The translations under genes and the position numbers were made by a program. 37,182 bases of DNA from Syntrophobacterales bacterium (lineage in GTDB: Bacteria > Desulfobacterota > Syntrophia > Syntrophales > UBA5619), in assembly GCA_019429105.1 (NCBI GenBank), contig JAHYJE010000031.1:1-37182 (forward strand). The letters are read 5' to 3'. Positions 25,439 through 34,047 of this stretch are shown in pieces (the first letter of the stretch is position 1; each line of letters begins with the position of its first letter). The notes under the pieces were generated by a model. That model saw nothing but the letters and a program-made list of their open reading frames with translations. It was not told where the DNA came from and ran no database searches.

Positions 25439-26113
25439 TCAAAAATTGAGGTGTCGTTCTATTGCAAGAGCCATAATTTCGACAATTTCGTCAATCGCTT
25501 TGTCTGTGGTATCAATAACAACGGCATCAACAGGAATGACGAGCGGAGAAATCGTCCGCTCACTGTCCTGACGGTCGCGACGCTTAATATCCTCTTCAAC
25601 GCTCTGAGGATTTACCAGCTCGCCCTTGGCGATAAGCTCCCGGTGCCTTCTTCTGGCCCGTTCCTGCACGGATGCCTCTAGATAGAATTTGACCTCGGCC
25701 TCGGGAAAAACAACCGTGCCCATATCCCGTCCTTCCGCGACAACTCCTCCTCCGGCGCCTATCCTTCTCTGAATGTCAAGCAGGTTTTTTCTGACGGCGG
25801 GAATTGCGGAGATTTTCGAGGCGAGCAGACCGATCTTCTCTGTGCGGATCAACGTCGAAACATCCCGGCCATTTGCCGAAATGCGGAAAACCCCCGCCTC
25901 ATTTCCTACTTCTATCAGGGCGTCCCTGGATATCTCCGCCGCGCTTTCTTCCGTCTTTTCTCCCGGGCGCTCATCCACAAGATACGCCAACGCCCGGTAA
26001 AGCGCTCCGGTATCGAGATAGAAAAACGAGAATCGCGCCGCGATAAGCTTGCTGATCGTACTCTTTCCCGCACCGGCAGGACCATCAATCGTAACGACAG
26101 GTTTTTTTCTCAT
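25439..26113 (-). CDS. cmk: Cytidylate kinase
   Basis: This 224-aa (d)CMP kinase has the P-loop GPAGAGKST (residues 11-19), the CMP-binding DTGALYRALA and the conserved VVAEGRDMGTVVFP followed by the lid region with RRRHRE. It phosphorylates CMP/dCMP with ATP in pyrimidine salvage. Its ATG overlaps the stop of the vanZ-like gene (ATGA). The 124 nt between cmk and rpsA are AT-rich and may hold an rpsA promoter (TTGATA with a poor -10 on the minus strand), which is uncertain. Confidence 0.95.
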   Translation of the reverse strand: MRKKPVVTIDGPAGAGKSTISKLIAARFSFFYLDTGALYRALAYLVDERPGEKTEESAAEISRDALIEVGNEAGVFRISANGRDVSTLIRTEKIGLLASKISAIPAVRKNLLDIQRRIGAGGGVVAEGRDMGTVVFPEAEVKFYLEASVQERARRRHRELIAKGELVNPQSVEEDIKRRDRQDSERTISPLVIPVDAVVIDTTDKAIDEIVEIMALAIERHLNF

Positions 26114-26511
26114 AATTTTTTAACTCTCGGTAATAAAAAGGGAAACGAAAATGACGCCACAGCAACTCCCAGGGAGTCAAATAAAACGTCGAACAATGAG
26201 GAGTCCCGACCTGGAACAAATGATTGATGCCATTCATCGGTAAACGCGTAGATGATGCCGACAAAGATCGTTGCTATCAACGCGCGCCTTTTCCCCGGAA
26301 GACCTTCGACGTTTGCAAACCAGCGATACAAAAGAGCCCCCAGAATAAAATACTCGATAAAATGGACTATTTTGTCAAAACCGAAAAAAGAGGGGGTCTC
26401 GTCGGGAAAACGCGAAAGAGAGGAAAGGAAAAAAATAAGGGAGGCATAAACAACAACAGGACCGCCAAGATAAATCCATTTTAGAAAACGATTCTGAATG
26501 CCGGAAATCAT
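26110..26511 (-). CDS. VanZ-like family membrane protein
   Basis: This is a 133-aa protein with about four hydrophobic segments and the VanZ-family motif DEWHQSFVPGRDSSLFDVLFDSLG near the C-terminus. Family members include the teicoplanin-resistance protein VanZ, but most are of unknown function; resistance should not be assumed. The open frame reaches a GTG at 26586, yet no ribosome-binding site precedes it. ATG 26511 or a GTG at 26520 (4 nt after GGAGG) are better starts. It overlaps cmk by 4 nt and heads the minus-strand cluster. Confidence 0.8.
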   Translation of the reverse strand: MISGIQNRFLKWIYLGGPVVVYASLIFFLSSLSRFPDETPSFFGFDKIVHFIEYFILGALLYRWFANVEGLPGKRRALIATIFVGIIYAFTDEWHQSFVPGRDSSLFDVLFDSLGVAVASFSFPFLLPRVKKL

Positions 26512-26716
26512 GATTGCCACAATGCCTCCATTTACCCCAATATCTCTTATCCCCTGTTGCAGGCTTTCGCTTTTGCCCTCCAACACAAAGACTTTCCGTT
26601 ATCCCAGGCGACTGGAAGCCGTGTAAAACTCACAATATTTGCAAAAAGCAAAGGGATTGAGCCTATAGCATATCGCGGAGGAAACTTTCAAGCCTGCTTT
26701 CAAGTTAAAGTTGAGA

Positions 26717-26746
26717 TTGATTGTTAGCCGCAAAAAGGGGTAATAA
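26717..26746 (+). promoter_or_regulatory. Possible promoter of the M48 protease gene
   Basis: TTGATT (26717-26722), an 18-nt spacer and TAATAA (26741-26746) form a moderate match to a sigma-70 promoter, 33 nt upstream of the ATG at 26779. The -10 matches only in part, so the call is weak. The direct repeat CTTTCAAG occurs twice just upstream (26680-26705). Confidence 0.3.
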
Positions 26747-26778
26747 CGGCTTCCCTAATAATAAAAACGGTGAATGGT

Positions 26779-28374
26779 ATGAAAATGAGTGCAAAAAAGA
26801 TCAGAGAACTGCCGAAAACCTTTTTCTTGTTTCTTATCCCTGTGCTCGTCCTGCTTTACACCCCTTGCGCGCTGGCCTCATTCACGCTCGATGATGAAAA
26901 AAAGCTGGGGAAAGAATTTTACGATAAACTCGAGAAAAACGAGCTTCTTCTGCACGACGACAAGCCAGCCGCCTATTTGAACAAACTGGGAAAACTTATC
27001 TTGTCGCACAGCGACAAGCTGCCTTTCGATTACCGCTTTTCAATAATCCGCAGCGCGGGGATTAACGCCTTTGCTACCCCGGGCGGTTATATTTATGTAA
27101 ATCAGGGGTTAATTAATCTTGCCGAAAATGAAGGCGAGCTGGCCGGGGTGCTGGCGCACGAGATTGCCCATGTTAACGGCAGGCATATCGCCGCAATGGT
27201 TGATCGCTCGAAGAAAATTAACATCTCAACCCTCGCGGCGATAATCGCCGGCGCTTTTCTCGGGGGCGGCGGCGATCTCACCGCCGCGGTAACCAGTTTT
27301 TCAGTTGCCGCCGCAACGTCCCTATCGCTGCAGTACAGCCGGGAACACGAAGAAGCTGCCGATCGCAGCGGGCTTTCCTATCTTGATGCCGCAGGCTATA
27401 ACGGCAAGTATATGCTCGATTTCCTCAGGGTCATGCGAAGATACGAATATTACTCAAGCACGATTCCGTCATATTTTTTTACCCATCCCGGAACTGAAGA
27501 GAGAATCGGCTATATCGACGCCCTGCTCCAGACAACATACAAAAAGGCCGGAGCGGAACAGATTATCGGCGGTCTAAAAAGAATCCAGACCATTCTGCGA
27601 CTGCAGGGAGAGGACTCGTCTGCCAACCTGAAATTCTTCAAGGGGGAAATAGCGTCTGACAAGAATAATCTTGACGCACTGTACGGTCTTGCCGTTACAG
27701 AGGGAAAAATCGGGATGGCAAATGAAGCAGTTGAACATTTTCAAAGGGCGCTTGCCTTGAACGGCAAAGATCCCGATATCCTCCGCGACTTTGGAATCTC
27801 CCTGTTCAAGTTGGGAAAGTTTCCCGAAGCGGCTCTCTATCTGCGCCGGGCAATAGTTGTCGGCCCTGACGACGCCACGGCTAATCTATATTTAGGAAAA
27901 GCCCTTCTGGCAACCGGCAATGTTGCCGAGGCAATCGCTCTTTTAAAAGAGCTGGAGAAAAAGCGCCCTGCTGATCCTGATGTCTGCTATGACCTTGCAG
28001 TCGCGTACGGAAAGGCCAACGAAAAAGGCCTGTCCCATTATTATTTCGGCCGCCATTTCAGGATGAAAGAAAAGAAGGAAAGCGCCCTTTTTCACTTCCA
28101 GGCAGCCCTGAAGGAACTGCCCGCCAATGAAGAAAAAGCTGCAGAAATCCGAAAAGAAATAGACTCACTTAAAAGCCCGGCGCACAGCAAACAACCGCCA
28201 ATATCATTAAATCAGCCGACGAGGTCTTTTTTCGCCGCTAACGCACGAAGCGCGTATTCTTCGTGCAACCCTTCTTTTTTAAACAGCTCAAAAATATCCG
28301 GGTCTATATGCAGCTCTTTTGCCATCTTTTCCATGATGTCCATCGTTTCGGAAAGGGTGTTACCCTTCTTGTAG
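26779..28374 (+). CDS. M48-family metalloprotease with TPR repeats (BepA/YfgC-like)
   Basis: This 531-aa exported protease has a signal peptide (hydrophobic core FFLFLIPVLVLLY, cleavage near ALA-SF) and zinc motif HEIAH (residues 127-131). The third ligand Glu is in REHEEAADRSG (about 188-198), and TPR-like repeats span about 280-460. Relatives such as BepA act in the periplasm on outer-membrane protein assembly. The last 53 residues or so (from about 479) are Ser-rich, read antisense into the HD-GYP gene and do not look like family sequence; a TAA in another frame lies near 28207. The true end may therefore be earlier and the tail a product of stop-codon loss or a frameshift. A GTG at 26770 is an alternative start. 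Confidence 0.88.
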   Translation: MKMSAKKIRELPKTFFLFLIPVLVLLYTPCALASFTLDDEKKLGKEFYDKLEKNELLLHDDKPAAYLNKLGKLILSHSDKLPFDYRFSIIRSAGINAFATPGGYIYVNQGLINLAENEGELAGVLAHEIAHVNGRHIAAMVDRSKKINISTLAAIIAGAFLGGGGDLTAAVTSFSVAAATSLSLQYSREHEEAADRSGLSYLDAAGYNGKYMLDFLRVMRRYEYYSSTIPSYFFTHPGTEERIGYIDALLQTTYKKAGAEQIIGGLKRIQTILRLQGEDSSANLKFFKGEIASDKNNLDALYGLAVTEGKIGMANEAVEHFQRALALNGKDPDILRDFGISLFKLGKFPEAALYLRRAIVVGPDDATANLYLGKALLATGNVAEAIALLKELEKKRPADPDVCYDLAVAYGKANEKGLSHYYFGRHFRMKEKKESALFHFQAALKELPANEEKAAEIRKEIDSLKSPAHSKQPPISLNQPTRSFFAANARSAYSSCNPSFLNSSKISGSICSSFAIFSMMSIVSERVLPFL

Positions 28375-29882
28375 GGTCTGTCCGAAGCTGTAAGCGCCTC
28401 GAAAATATCCGCCAGGGCGATGATTCTTGCCTGCAGGGGAAGCTCCTCCGCGGTAAGCCCCCTCGGATAACCTATGCCGTTGAGCGTTTCGTGATGGGAT
28501 GATGCATAATGAGGCACACGCTTCATTTTCTCGGGGAAGGGCAGTTGTCGAAGGATATTGTTCGTCATCGCGGCGTGATTCTGGATAATTTCCCGTTCCT
28601 TTGAGGTCAATGTGCCCCTGCGTATGGAAAGATTTTCAACCTCTTCCGGAGAAAGCAGTGATTGGGCCTTTCCATCCATGGGAAATGTTGTCATCCCGAT
28701 CTGCCGGAGGCGGGCAATCATTTCATCAGACATGAACTCGCCGCCTTTGTTGGTCTTCATCAGAAAGTTGAATTCGTCCCGCAGCTTTTTCTCCCTTTCG
28801 TCTCGTTCGGGATAATAGCCCGAATTCAAGAGCGCTTTGTTTTCCGACTCTCCTATCAATGTCTCCAATTTATGAAGGTTGAACTTTGTTTTGTACAATT
28901 CAATCCGCAGCTTAACAATTTCAATCCGGTCAAAAATAGTCTGTAGTTTTGTTTCCTTATCGACAATATACTCCGGGGTTGTAATCTTTCCTACATCATG
29001 GAGCCAGGCCGCGGTTTGCAGTTCTTTAAGCTCGTCCTCGGAAAGCTCAATTTCTGCGAAATGCCCCTCTTTCGCTGCGTTGATTTTTCCGGCAATCTGC
29101 ATCGTCAACTCCGCGACCCGACGAACATGCCCGCCGGTGTAAGGAGATTTTTCGTCTATCGCCACGGCGATGGCGCGGATAAAAGATTCCAGCAGATCCT
29201 GGAGTTCTTTGATCAAACGTTTGTTGGAAAGGGCGATGGCTGCCTGGGAGGCAAATGATTCTGTTATTTCAAGGCTCATTGGCGAGAAGGAGCTGACGCT
29301 GCCGCCCTCCCTCGCATTCAACAACTGCAAAACGCCGATTACTTCATCTTCGTGATTCTTCATCGGCACAACCAGCATCGACCGGGAGCGGTAGCCGGTG
29401 GAGCGATCAAAATTTCTTGTTCCCTGAAAATCAAACCCCTCCTTTTGATAAACATCATCAATATTTACTGTTTCTTTCGTCAACGCAACATGAGCGCAGA
29501 CATGGCGGTGATTGGGGGAACCATCCGCATCACGAAGCGGTATAGGCTTCCATGTTATTTTTTCCCCTTTTCCCCCCATTTTTATTTTCAGACTGCTCGT
29601 CTGGACAATGGCAAATTGTAGTTCCGTCTTGTCGTCCGACATGATGTAGAGGGTGCCGCCGTCCGCATTCGCAAGTTCCTTCGCCTCTTCCAAAATCATT
29701 TCCAGCAGACGTTCGATGTTTCGCTCGCCGGAAAGGGCTGTCCCGATTTTTGTAAATCTATGTAAAAGCTTTATATTATCTTTTGTAAGATCATCAAGGA
29801 CTTCGCAAGACTGCACAGAAGAGGCATCGGCAGAAAGGTCTCTCCGCGTCGGTTGATTGTCCCGGTCCCCAATTGTTGCCAT
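28212..29882 (-). CDS. GAF domain HD-GYP phosphodiesterase
   Basis: This 556-aa cytoplasmic signalling protein has a GAF domain at about residues 45-205 (VVPMKNHEDEVIGVLQLLNA) and a C-terminal HD-GYP domain with GGHVRRV, LHDVGK, HHETLNGIGYP and ALADIFEAL. HD-GYP enzymes hydrolyse cyclic di-GMP; all hallmark residues including GYP are present, so activity is likely. About 100 residues of charged helix are inserted between HDVGK and the HHE motif. The start is placed at ATG 29882; a longer frame to 29990 would overlap nrdG. Its 3' end is antisense to the M48 gene for 163 bp. It lies 73 nt after nrdG and may be co-transcribed. Confidence 0.92.
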   Translation of the reverse strand: MATIGDRDNQPTRRDLSADASSVQSCEVLDDLTKDNIKLLHRFTKIGTALSGERNIERLLEMILEEAKELANADGGTLYIMSDDKTELQFAIVQTSSLKIKMGGKGEKITWKPIPLRDADGSPNHRHVCAHVALTKETVNIDDVYQKEGFDFQGTRNFDRSTGYRSRSMLVVPMKNHEDEVIGVLQLLNAREGGSVSSFSPMSLEITESFASQAAIALSNKRLIKELQDLLESFIRAIAVAIDEKSPYTGGHVRRVAELTMQIAGKINAAKEGHFAEIELSEDELKELQTAAWLHDVGKITTPEYIVDKETKLQTIFDRIEIVKLRIELYKTKFNLHKLETLIGESENKALLNSGYYPERDEREKKLRDEFNFLMKTNKGGEFMSDEMIARLRQIGMTTFPMDGKAQSLLSPEEVENLSIRRGTLTSKEREIIQNHAAMTNNILRQLPFPEKMKRVPHYASSHHETLNGIGYPRGLTAEELPLQARIIALADIFEALTASDRPYKKGNTLSETMDIMEKMAKELHIDPDIFELFKKEGLHEEYALRALAAKKDLVG

Positions 29883-29955
29883 GGAAAAATCGCCCCTGCC
29901 TATTATCGTCTTAGTACGGAAGATCAGCGCCTGACACAGAAAAGCAAAGCTTGGT

Positions 29956-30651
29956 TCAGCGGATAATAACACGCAGCTCTTCAGATTCAAACTCTTTTTT
30001 AAAAGCGGAGAATTCTTCGGACAAATAGGTTTTTTCGGTAAGAAAATCGCTGTTCAGTGTTTTAGAGGGAACAAACCCCTGTAATACGTAGCATCTTGCC
30101 CCTTTTATCGAATTTACGACCCGGACCAGGTCATCACGATCCAGCAGCGAACGGACAACCGTGGTTCTGAATTCATGTTCGGTCCCGGCAGCGATAATCA
30201 GAGAAATGCTTCTCCGAATATCGCCGGGGTCAATTTCAACGCCGGCAATTTGCCGATATTTATCGAACGGCCCTTTTATATCCATCGCCCAGAAATCGAC
30301 AAGCCGCCTTTTTATCAGCTTTTCGATTGCCTCCGGGTTAGAACCGTTGGTGTCCAGTTTTACAAGATACCCGAGTTCCTTTACCTTTTGCAGGAAATTT
30401 TCAAGGTCCGGCTGCAGCGTCGGCTCGCCCCCGGTTACCGATACCGCATCCAGCTTACCTCTCCTCTTTTCCAGAAAAGATAAAACTTCCGCCGCGGGAA
30501 GAACGGGACCATATCTTTGCGGATCTACAAGCTCTGGGTTGTGGCAGTAAGGACAACAAAAATTGCAACCCTGGGTGAAAATGATCGCGCAGATTCGCCC
30601 AGGGTAATCTATCAGTGAAAATTTTTGCAGGCCCCCGATTATTATTGTCAG
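29956..30651 (-). CDS. nrdG: Anaerobic ribonucleotide reductase activating protein (radical SAM), non-canonical start
   Basis: Translating the minus strand gives a continuous 231-aa radical SAM protein: GGLQKFSLIDYPG, the cluster motif CNFCCPYC (C29-x3-C33-x2-C36), SVTGGEPTLQPDL, LDTNGSNPEAIEK and WAMDIKGPFDKY. It generates the glycyl radical on NrdD using SAM. No ATG, GTG or TTG exists between the upstream reading frame and the conserved N-terminus; the first ATG (30285) is well inside the domain. A CTG at 30651 overlaps the nrdD stop (CTGA) and sits 9 nt after AAAGGA, so it is the best start; ATA codons a few positions later are alternatives. Function is clear; the start is inferred. Confidence 0.88.
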   Translation of the reverse strand: MTIIIGGLQKFSLIDYPGRICAIIFTQGCNFCCPYCHNPELVDPQRYGPVLPAAEVLSFLEKRRGKLDAVSVTGGEPTLQPDLENFLQKVKELGYLVKLDTNGSNPEAIEKLIKRRLVDFWAMDIKGPFDKYRQIAGVEIDPGDIRRSISLIIAAGTEHEFRTTVVRSLLDRDDLVRVVNSIKGARCYVLQGFVPSKTLNSDFLTEKTYLSEEFSAFKKEFESEELRVIIR

Positions 30652-32738
30652 AACGCGTATTCCTTTCGCAGAGCATACTCCTCTTTTTTACCCTTGTTCC
30701 ACTGCTTGACCGGGCGCAGATACCCGACAACGCGGGAGTATATCTCACATTCTTCTCCGCAGGTCGGACAGGCCTCCTGCTCGCCCGTGAGGTATCCATG
30801 CTCCGGACAGACGCTGAACGTCGGGGTAAAGGTAACATACGGCAGATGATAATTCGTGCAGATCTTTTTAACCAGCTCCCTTACCGCCCGGTAATCGGAA
30901 ATACGCTCCCCGGCAAAGGTGTGAAACACGGTGCCGCCGGTGTACTTGCACTGGATTTCGTCCTGCAGGTCAAGGGCCTCGAAGACATCGTCGGTATAGT
31001 TTACCGGCAGTTGAGTGGAATTAGTATAGAAAGGCTCGGCCTTGCGGGCAGTTATATTTTCTTCATCGGCGCAGATGATCTCCGGGTATTTCTCCTTGTC
31101 GATTCGCGCCAAACGGTAAGAAGTTCCCTCGGCGGGGGTCGATTCCAGATTGTAGTTGTTCCCGGTCTCCTCCTGAAATTTTACGAGCCGATCACGCATG
31201 AAATCCATAACTTTTTTTGCAAAGCTCTGTCCTTCCGGGGTTGTAAGGTCCTTTCCCAGGAGGTTAAGGCACGCCTCGTTCATCCCCAGCAGACCAATCG
31301 TAGAAAAGTGATTTTTCCAGTACTGGTTGAAACGCTGCTTGACGCTGCGCAGATAGTACTTCGTGTAGGGATAAAGGTTGCTTTCGGTAAAGCTTTCCAG
31401 CACCTTGCGCTTTATTTCCAGGCTTTCCCGGGCAACGTCCATCAGGCCGCCCAGTCTTACCAGAAACGACTCCTCCGTATCGGCAAGATAGCCTATTCTC
31501 GGCATGTTGATCGTGACCACCCCGACGGAGCCGGTCAGGGGATTGGAACCGAAAAGCCCGCCGCCGCGCTTTTGCAGCTCGCGGTTGTCTATCCGCAGCC
31601 GGCAGCACATACTGCGGGAATCCTCCGGATTCATGTCCGAATTGATGAAATTGGAAAAATAGGGGACGCCGTACTTGGCAGTCATTTCCCAAAGTCCGTT
31701 AAATTTCGGGTCTCCCCAGTTAAAACCCTTCGTTATGTTGTAGGTCGGAATAGGAAAGGTAAAAACCCGTCCCTTGGCGTCGCCGTTGGCCATAACCTGC
31801 AAAAACGCCTTGTTGAAGAGGTCCATCTCCTCCTGAAACTCTCCGTACGTCTCCTTCTGGAGTTCTCCGCCGACAATGACGCTTTTCTCGGCATAATAGC
31901 CGGGCACCTGCACATCGAGCGTCACATTGGTAAAGGGGGTCTGAAAACCAACCCGGGTCGGAACGTTGATATTGAAAATGAACTCCTGCAGCGCCTGCTC
32001 CACCTCCTTATAGCTGAGCTTGTCGTAGCGGATAAACGGGGCCAGAAGCGTATCGAAATTGGAAAATGCCTGGGCGCCGGCCGCTTCCCCCTGCAATGTA
32101 TAGAAAAAATTCACCACCTGCCCCAGCGCGCTGCGCAGATGCTTTGCCGGCTTGCTTTCCACCTTGCCGGAAACCCCCCGGAATCCCTCCACCAGCAGAT
32201 CGTACAAATCCCAACCGACACAGTAAACGGAAAGCAGACTCAGGTCATGGATATGAAAATCTCCCTCCGAATGGGCCCGGCGCACCTCCGGCGGGTATAT
32301 TTCATTTAACCAGTAAGTCTTGCTGATCTCGGAAGAGATGTAGTTGTTGAGTCCCTGCAGCGAATAATCCATATTGCTGTTTTCGTTTATCTTCCAGTCG
32401 GTTCTGTTCAGGTATTTATCGACCAGGTCCGTCTGCATCCGGTTTGTTATATCCCGGAGGCGGGCGTGCTGATCGCGATAGATGATGTATGCCTTGGCGG
32501 TTTTTTTGTAGGAAGAAGCGAGCAGCACCTCCTCCACGATGTCCTGAATATCTTCGACCGTTGCGGCATTGCCGTCAAAGACCTTTTCCACCAGATTCAG
32601 GACGCGAATCATCAACTTTTTTGCCGCCTTGTGATCAAATTCTCCGGTCACCGCACCCGCCTTGGCGATCGCATTGGTGATCTTTTCCGCATCAAATTTT
32701 ACCAGTCTTCCGTCCCGCTTTTTGATCTGTGTCGTCAT
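30648..32738 (-). CDS. nrdD: Anaerobic ribonucleoside-triphosphate reductase (class III)
   Basis: This 696-aa enzyme has an N-terminal ATP-cone (about residues 4-95), the ten-stranded barrel with MCCRLRID and SNPLTGSVGVVTINMPR, and the C-terminal glycyl-radical loop SRVVGYL (G672). Zinc-site residues are C644, H647 (CPEH), C657 and C660 (CPTC): the second Cys of the usual four is His. It reduces NTPs to dNTPs without oxygen. The ATP cone and the NrdR-box-like sites upstream suggest allosteric and transcriptional control. Its stop overlaps the proposed nrdG start. Confidence 0.96.
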   Translation of the reverse strand: MTTQIKKRDGRLVKFDAEKITNAIAKAGAVTGEFDHKAAKKLMIRVLNLVEKVFDGNAATVEDIQDIVEEVLLASSYKKTAKAYIIYRDQHARLRDITNRMQTDLVDKYLNRTDWKINENSNMDYSLQGLNNYISSEISKTYWLNEIYPPEVRRAHSEGDFHIHDLSLLSVYCVGWDLYDLLVEGFRGVSGKVESKPAKHLRSALGQVVNFFYTLQGEAAGAQAFSNFDTLLAPFIRYDKLSYKEVEQALQEFIFNINVPTRVGFQTPFTNVTLDVQVPGYYAEKSVIVGGELQKETYGEFQEEMDLFNKAFLQVMANGDAKGRVFTFPIPTYNITKGFNWGDPKFNGLWEMTAKYGVPYFSNFINSDMNPEDSRSMCCRLRIDNRELQKRGGGLFGSNPLTGSVGVVTINMPRIGYLADTEESFLVRLGGLMDVARESLEIKRKVLESFTESNLYPYTKYYLRSVKQRFNQYWKNHFSTIGLLGMNEACLNLLGKDLTTPEGQSFAKKVMDFMRDRLVKFQEETGNNYNLESTPAEGTSYRLARIDKEKYPEIICADEENITARKAEPFYTNSTQLPVNYTDDVFEALDLQDEIQCKYTGGTVFHTFAGERISDYRAVRELVKKICTNYHLPYVTFTPTFSVCPEHGYLTGEQEACPTCGEECEIYSRVVGYLRPVKQWNKGKKEEYALRKEYAF

Positions 32739-32789
32739 TGAGGCCCCCTTAATTGTTGAATGAATAGCAAAAGTTCGTTGTTAAGTAAA

Positions 32790-32805
32790 ACGCAACATGT
32801 TGTAC
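32790..32805. promoter_or_regulatory. NrdR-box-like site, promoter-distal copy
   Basis: The core CAACATGTTG (32793-32802) is a perfect palindrome and matches eight of ten core positions of the NrdR-box consensus (acaCwAtATaTwGtgt). It lies 32 bp (three helical turns) from the second site and just downstream of the predicted -10, around the transcription start. Confidence 0.55.
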
Positions 32806-32815
32806 ATTGGTGGCC

Positions 32816-32843
32816 TTAATATCACCATATATAGATAAGTCAA
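32816..32843 (-). promoter_or_regulatory. nrdDG promoter with NrdR-box-like site in the spacer
   Basis: On the minus strand, TTGACT (32838-32843) and TATTAA (32816-32821) are separated by 16 nt. That spacer (32822-32837) is itself the second NrdR-box-like 16-mer, with core CCATATATAG on the plus strand (nine of ten core positions). Paired boxes about 31-32 bp apart are the known arrangement for NrdR, the ATP/dATP-sensing repressor of ribonucleotide reductase genes. NrdR itself is not in the window. Confidence 0.6.
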
Positions 32844-32998
32844 GCAAAATTTTTCTCCTGCATTATTAAAATTTCAAGAAATTTATGGCTCCTTGATAAG
32901 GGCAATCGCGCTTCCAGCGAAATCTCAATGACTTGCCTTTCTTTGGGGAGCATTGTATGGTTACGGCAGATTGGAAAAAGAAAGGAACTTATCCGTAA

Positions 32999-33667
32999 AT
33001 GGGACTTGAAAAGCTTCAGAAATTAACCTTGAAAGGTTTTCTGGCGCAGGAGGAAGGCCTGCGTTTGTATGAACTTGCGCAAACAGCCTCCCGGCGCGGC
33101 CCCTGCCTGGAAATTGGGAGTTATTGCGGAAAATCCACAGCTTATCTCGGCATGGGGTGCAAAGAGTCGGGGGGCATTCTCTTTTCCATCGACCATCACG
33201 AAGGCTCCGAGGAACAGCAGCCGGGGCAGGAATATTTCGACCCGGAACTGTTCAACGAAAGGACCGGGAAAATTGATACCTTTTCAGTATTTCAGAATGT
33301 CCTGCGCGAGCTTTCCCTAACAGATACCGTGGTTCCGATCGTTTCGAAATCCTCCGTCGCCGCCCGCCTCTGGAGCACCCCGGTCAGTCTGCTATTTATC
33401 GACGGGGGACACACCTTCGAGGCGGCCTGTGCCGACTACAACTCCTGGATTTCCCGCCTCCTGCCGGATGGCATTCTGGCAATCCACGACATCTTTGCCG
33501 ATCGGACAAAGGGGGGCCAGGCGCCCCGCTGCATTTACAACCTGGCCCTCGACTCCGGCCTTTTTGCAGAGCTGCCGGGGGCGGGAACCCTGGGAGTCCT
33601 GCAAAGGGCCTCCGGCGCCACGATAACCGACCGCGCGCGGGAAAGATGGAACGAAATCAATCGCTGA
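32999..33667 (+). CDS. Class I SAM-dependent methyltransferase (Methyltransf_24 type)
   Basis: This 222-aa Rossmann methyltransferase has motif I CLEIGSYCGKST (about residues 36-47), then ILFSIDHHEG and the motif IV region LLFIDGGHTFEAACADYNSW with a following LAIHDIF. This is the Methyltransf_24 layout (cephalosporin hydroxylase/sugar O-methyltransferase-like); the substrate is unknown. The ATG at 32999 has AAAGGAA upstream at a longish spacing. It is transcribed divergently from nrdD. Its last 83 bp are duplicated at 36835-36917 (see repeat entries), so the segment downstream may have been inserted at its 3' end. Confidence 0.85.
   Translation: MGLEKLQKLTLKGFLAQEEGLRLYELAQTASRRGPCLEIGSYCGKSTAYLGMGCKESGGILFSIDHHEGSEEQQPGQEYFDPELFNERTGKIDTFSVFQNVLRELSLTDTVVPIVSKSSVAARLWSTPVSLLFIDGGHTFEAACADYNSWISRLLPDGILAIHDIFADRTKGGQAPRCIYNLALDSGLFAELPGAGTLGVLQRASGATITDRARERWNEINR
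33585..33667 (+). repeat. Left copy of 83-bp direct repeat (methyltransferase 3' end)
   Basis: This stretch, ending at the methyltransferase stop codon, matches 36835-36917 in the same orientation with five differences in 83 positions. Together the copies bracket about 3.2 kb. Confidence 0.85.
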
Positions 33668-33928
33668 TTGTCGCCTCTTGCGGCTCGAATCTGTTTTGGT
33701 TGTTGTGTGCCCAGCGCCAAATGCAGGAATCTTCGGAAAACATCGCGTAAAGATAACCCTTTTCGATAAAGTCTCGCACCGTTTTGCGGATCAATTCCCC
33801 ATCAATCCCGGTGGCGGCTGCGATCCACCGGCAGGCTCATCTTCCACAAAGCCGCTGTCGGCGCAATTTTTGACAACCCCCAGATTTTCAATCAGATCTT
33901 CCGAAAGCAGGTGATAAACCAGCTTCAT
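33657..33928 (-). pseudogene. Broken small gene, unrecognised
   Basis: Two minus-strand frames look like halves of one protein. The first runs from ATG 33928 (MKLVYHLLSEDLIENLGVV..., through SGFVEDEPA). The second, in another frame between the TGA at 33837-33839 and the stop at 33657-33659, reads RWIAAATGIDGELIRKTV, then FIEKGYLYAMFSEDSC and WRWAHNN. The second half resembles a winged-helix segment but was not identified. It has no start codon of its own, so a frameshift near 33837 is likely. The stop overlaps the end of the methyltransferase gene by 11 nt. Confidence 0.4.
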
Positions 33929-34047
33929 CCGGGGCAAACGCTTCGGTTTCCCCGGAGCGTCTCTCCAGGGAGGCCTGCAATAAATGAAGTATGCCAAATA
34001 ATTATAACTTCACGACAAAAACACACCGCCTGCCGCACCTGGTTGGA

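Noticed and set aside
26110-26511. Antibiotic resistance role for the VanZ-like protein
   Set aside because: No other van genes are present; the family is broad and mostly uncharacterised.
30615-32309. Long plus-strand open frame of 564 codons
   Set aside because: It is antisense to nrdD, whose domains are all recognised; the frame is a by-product of codon use.
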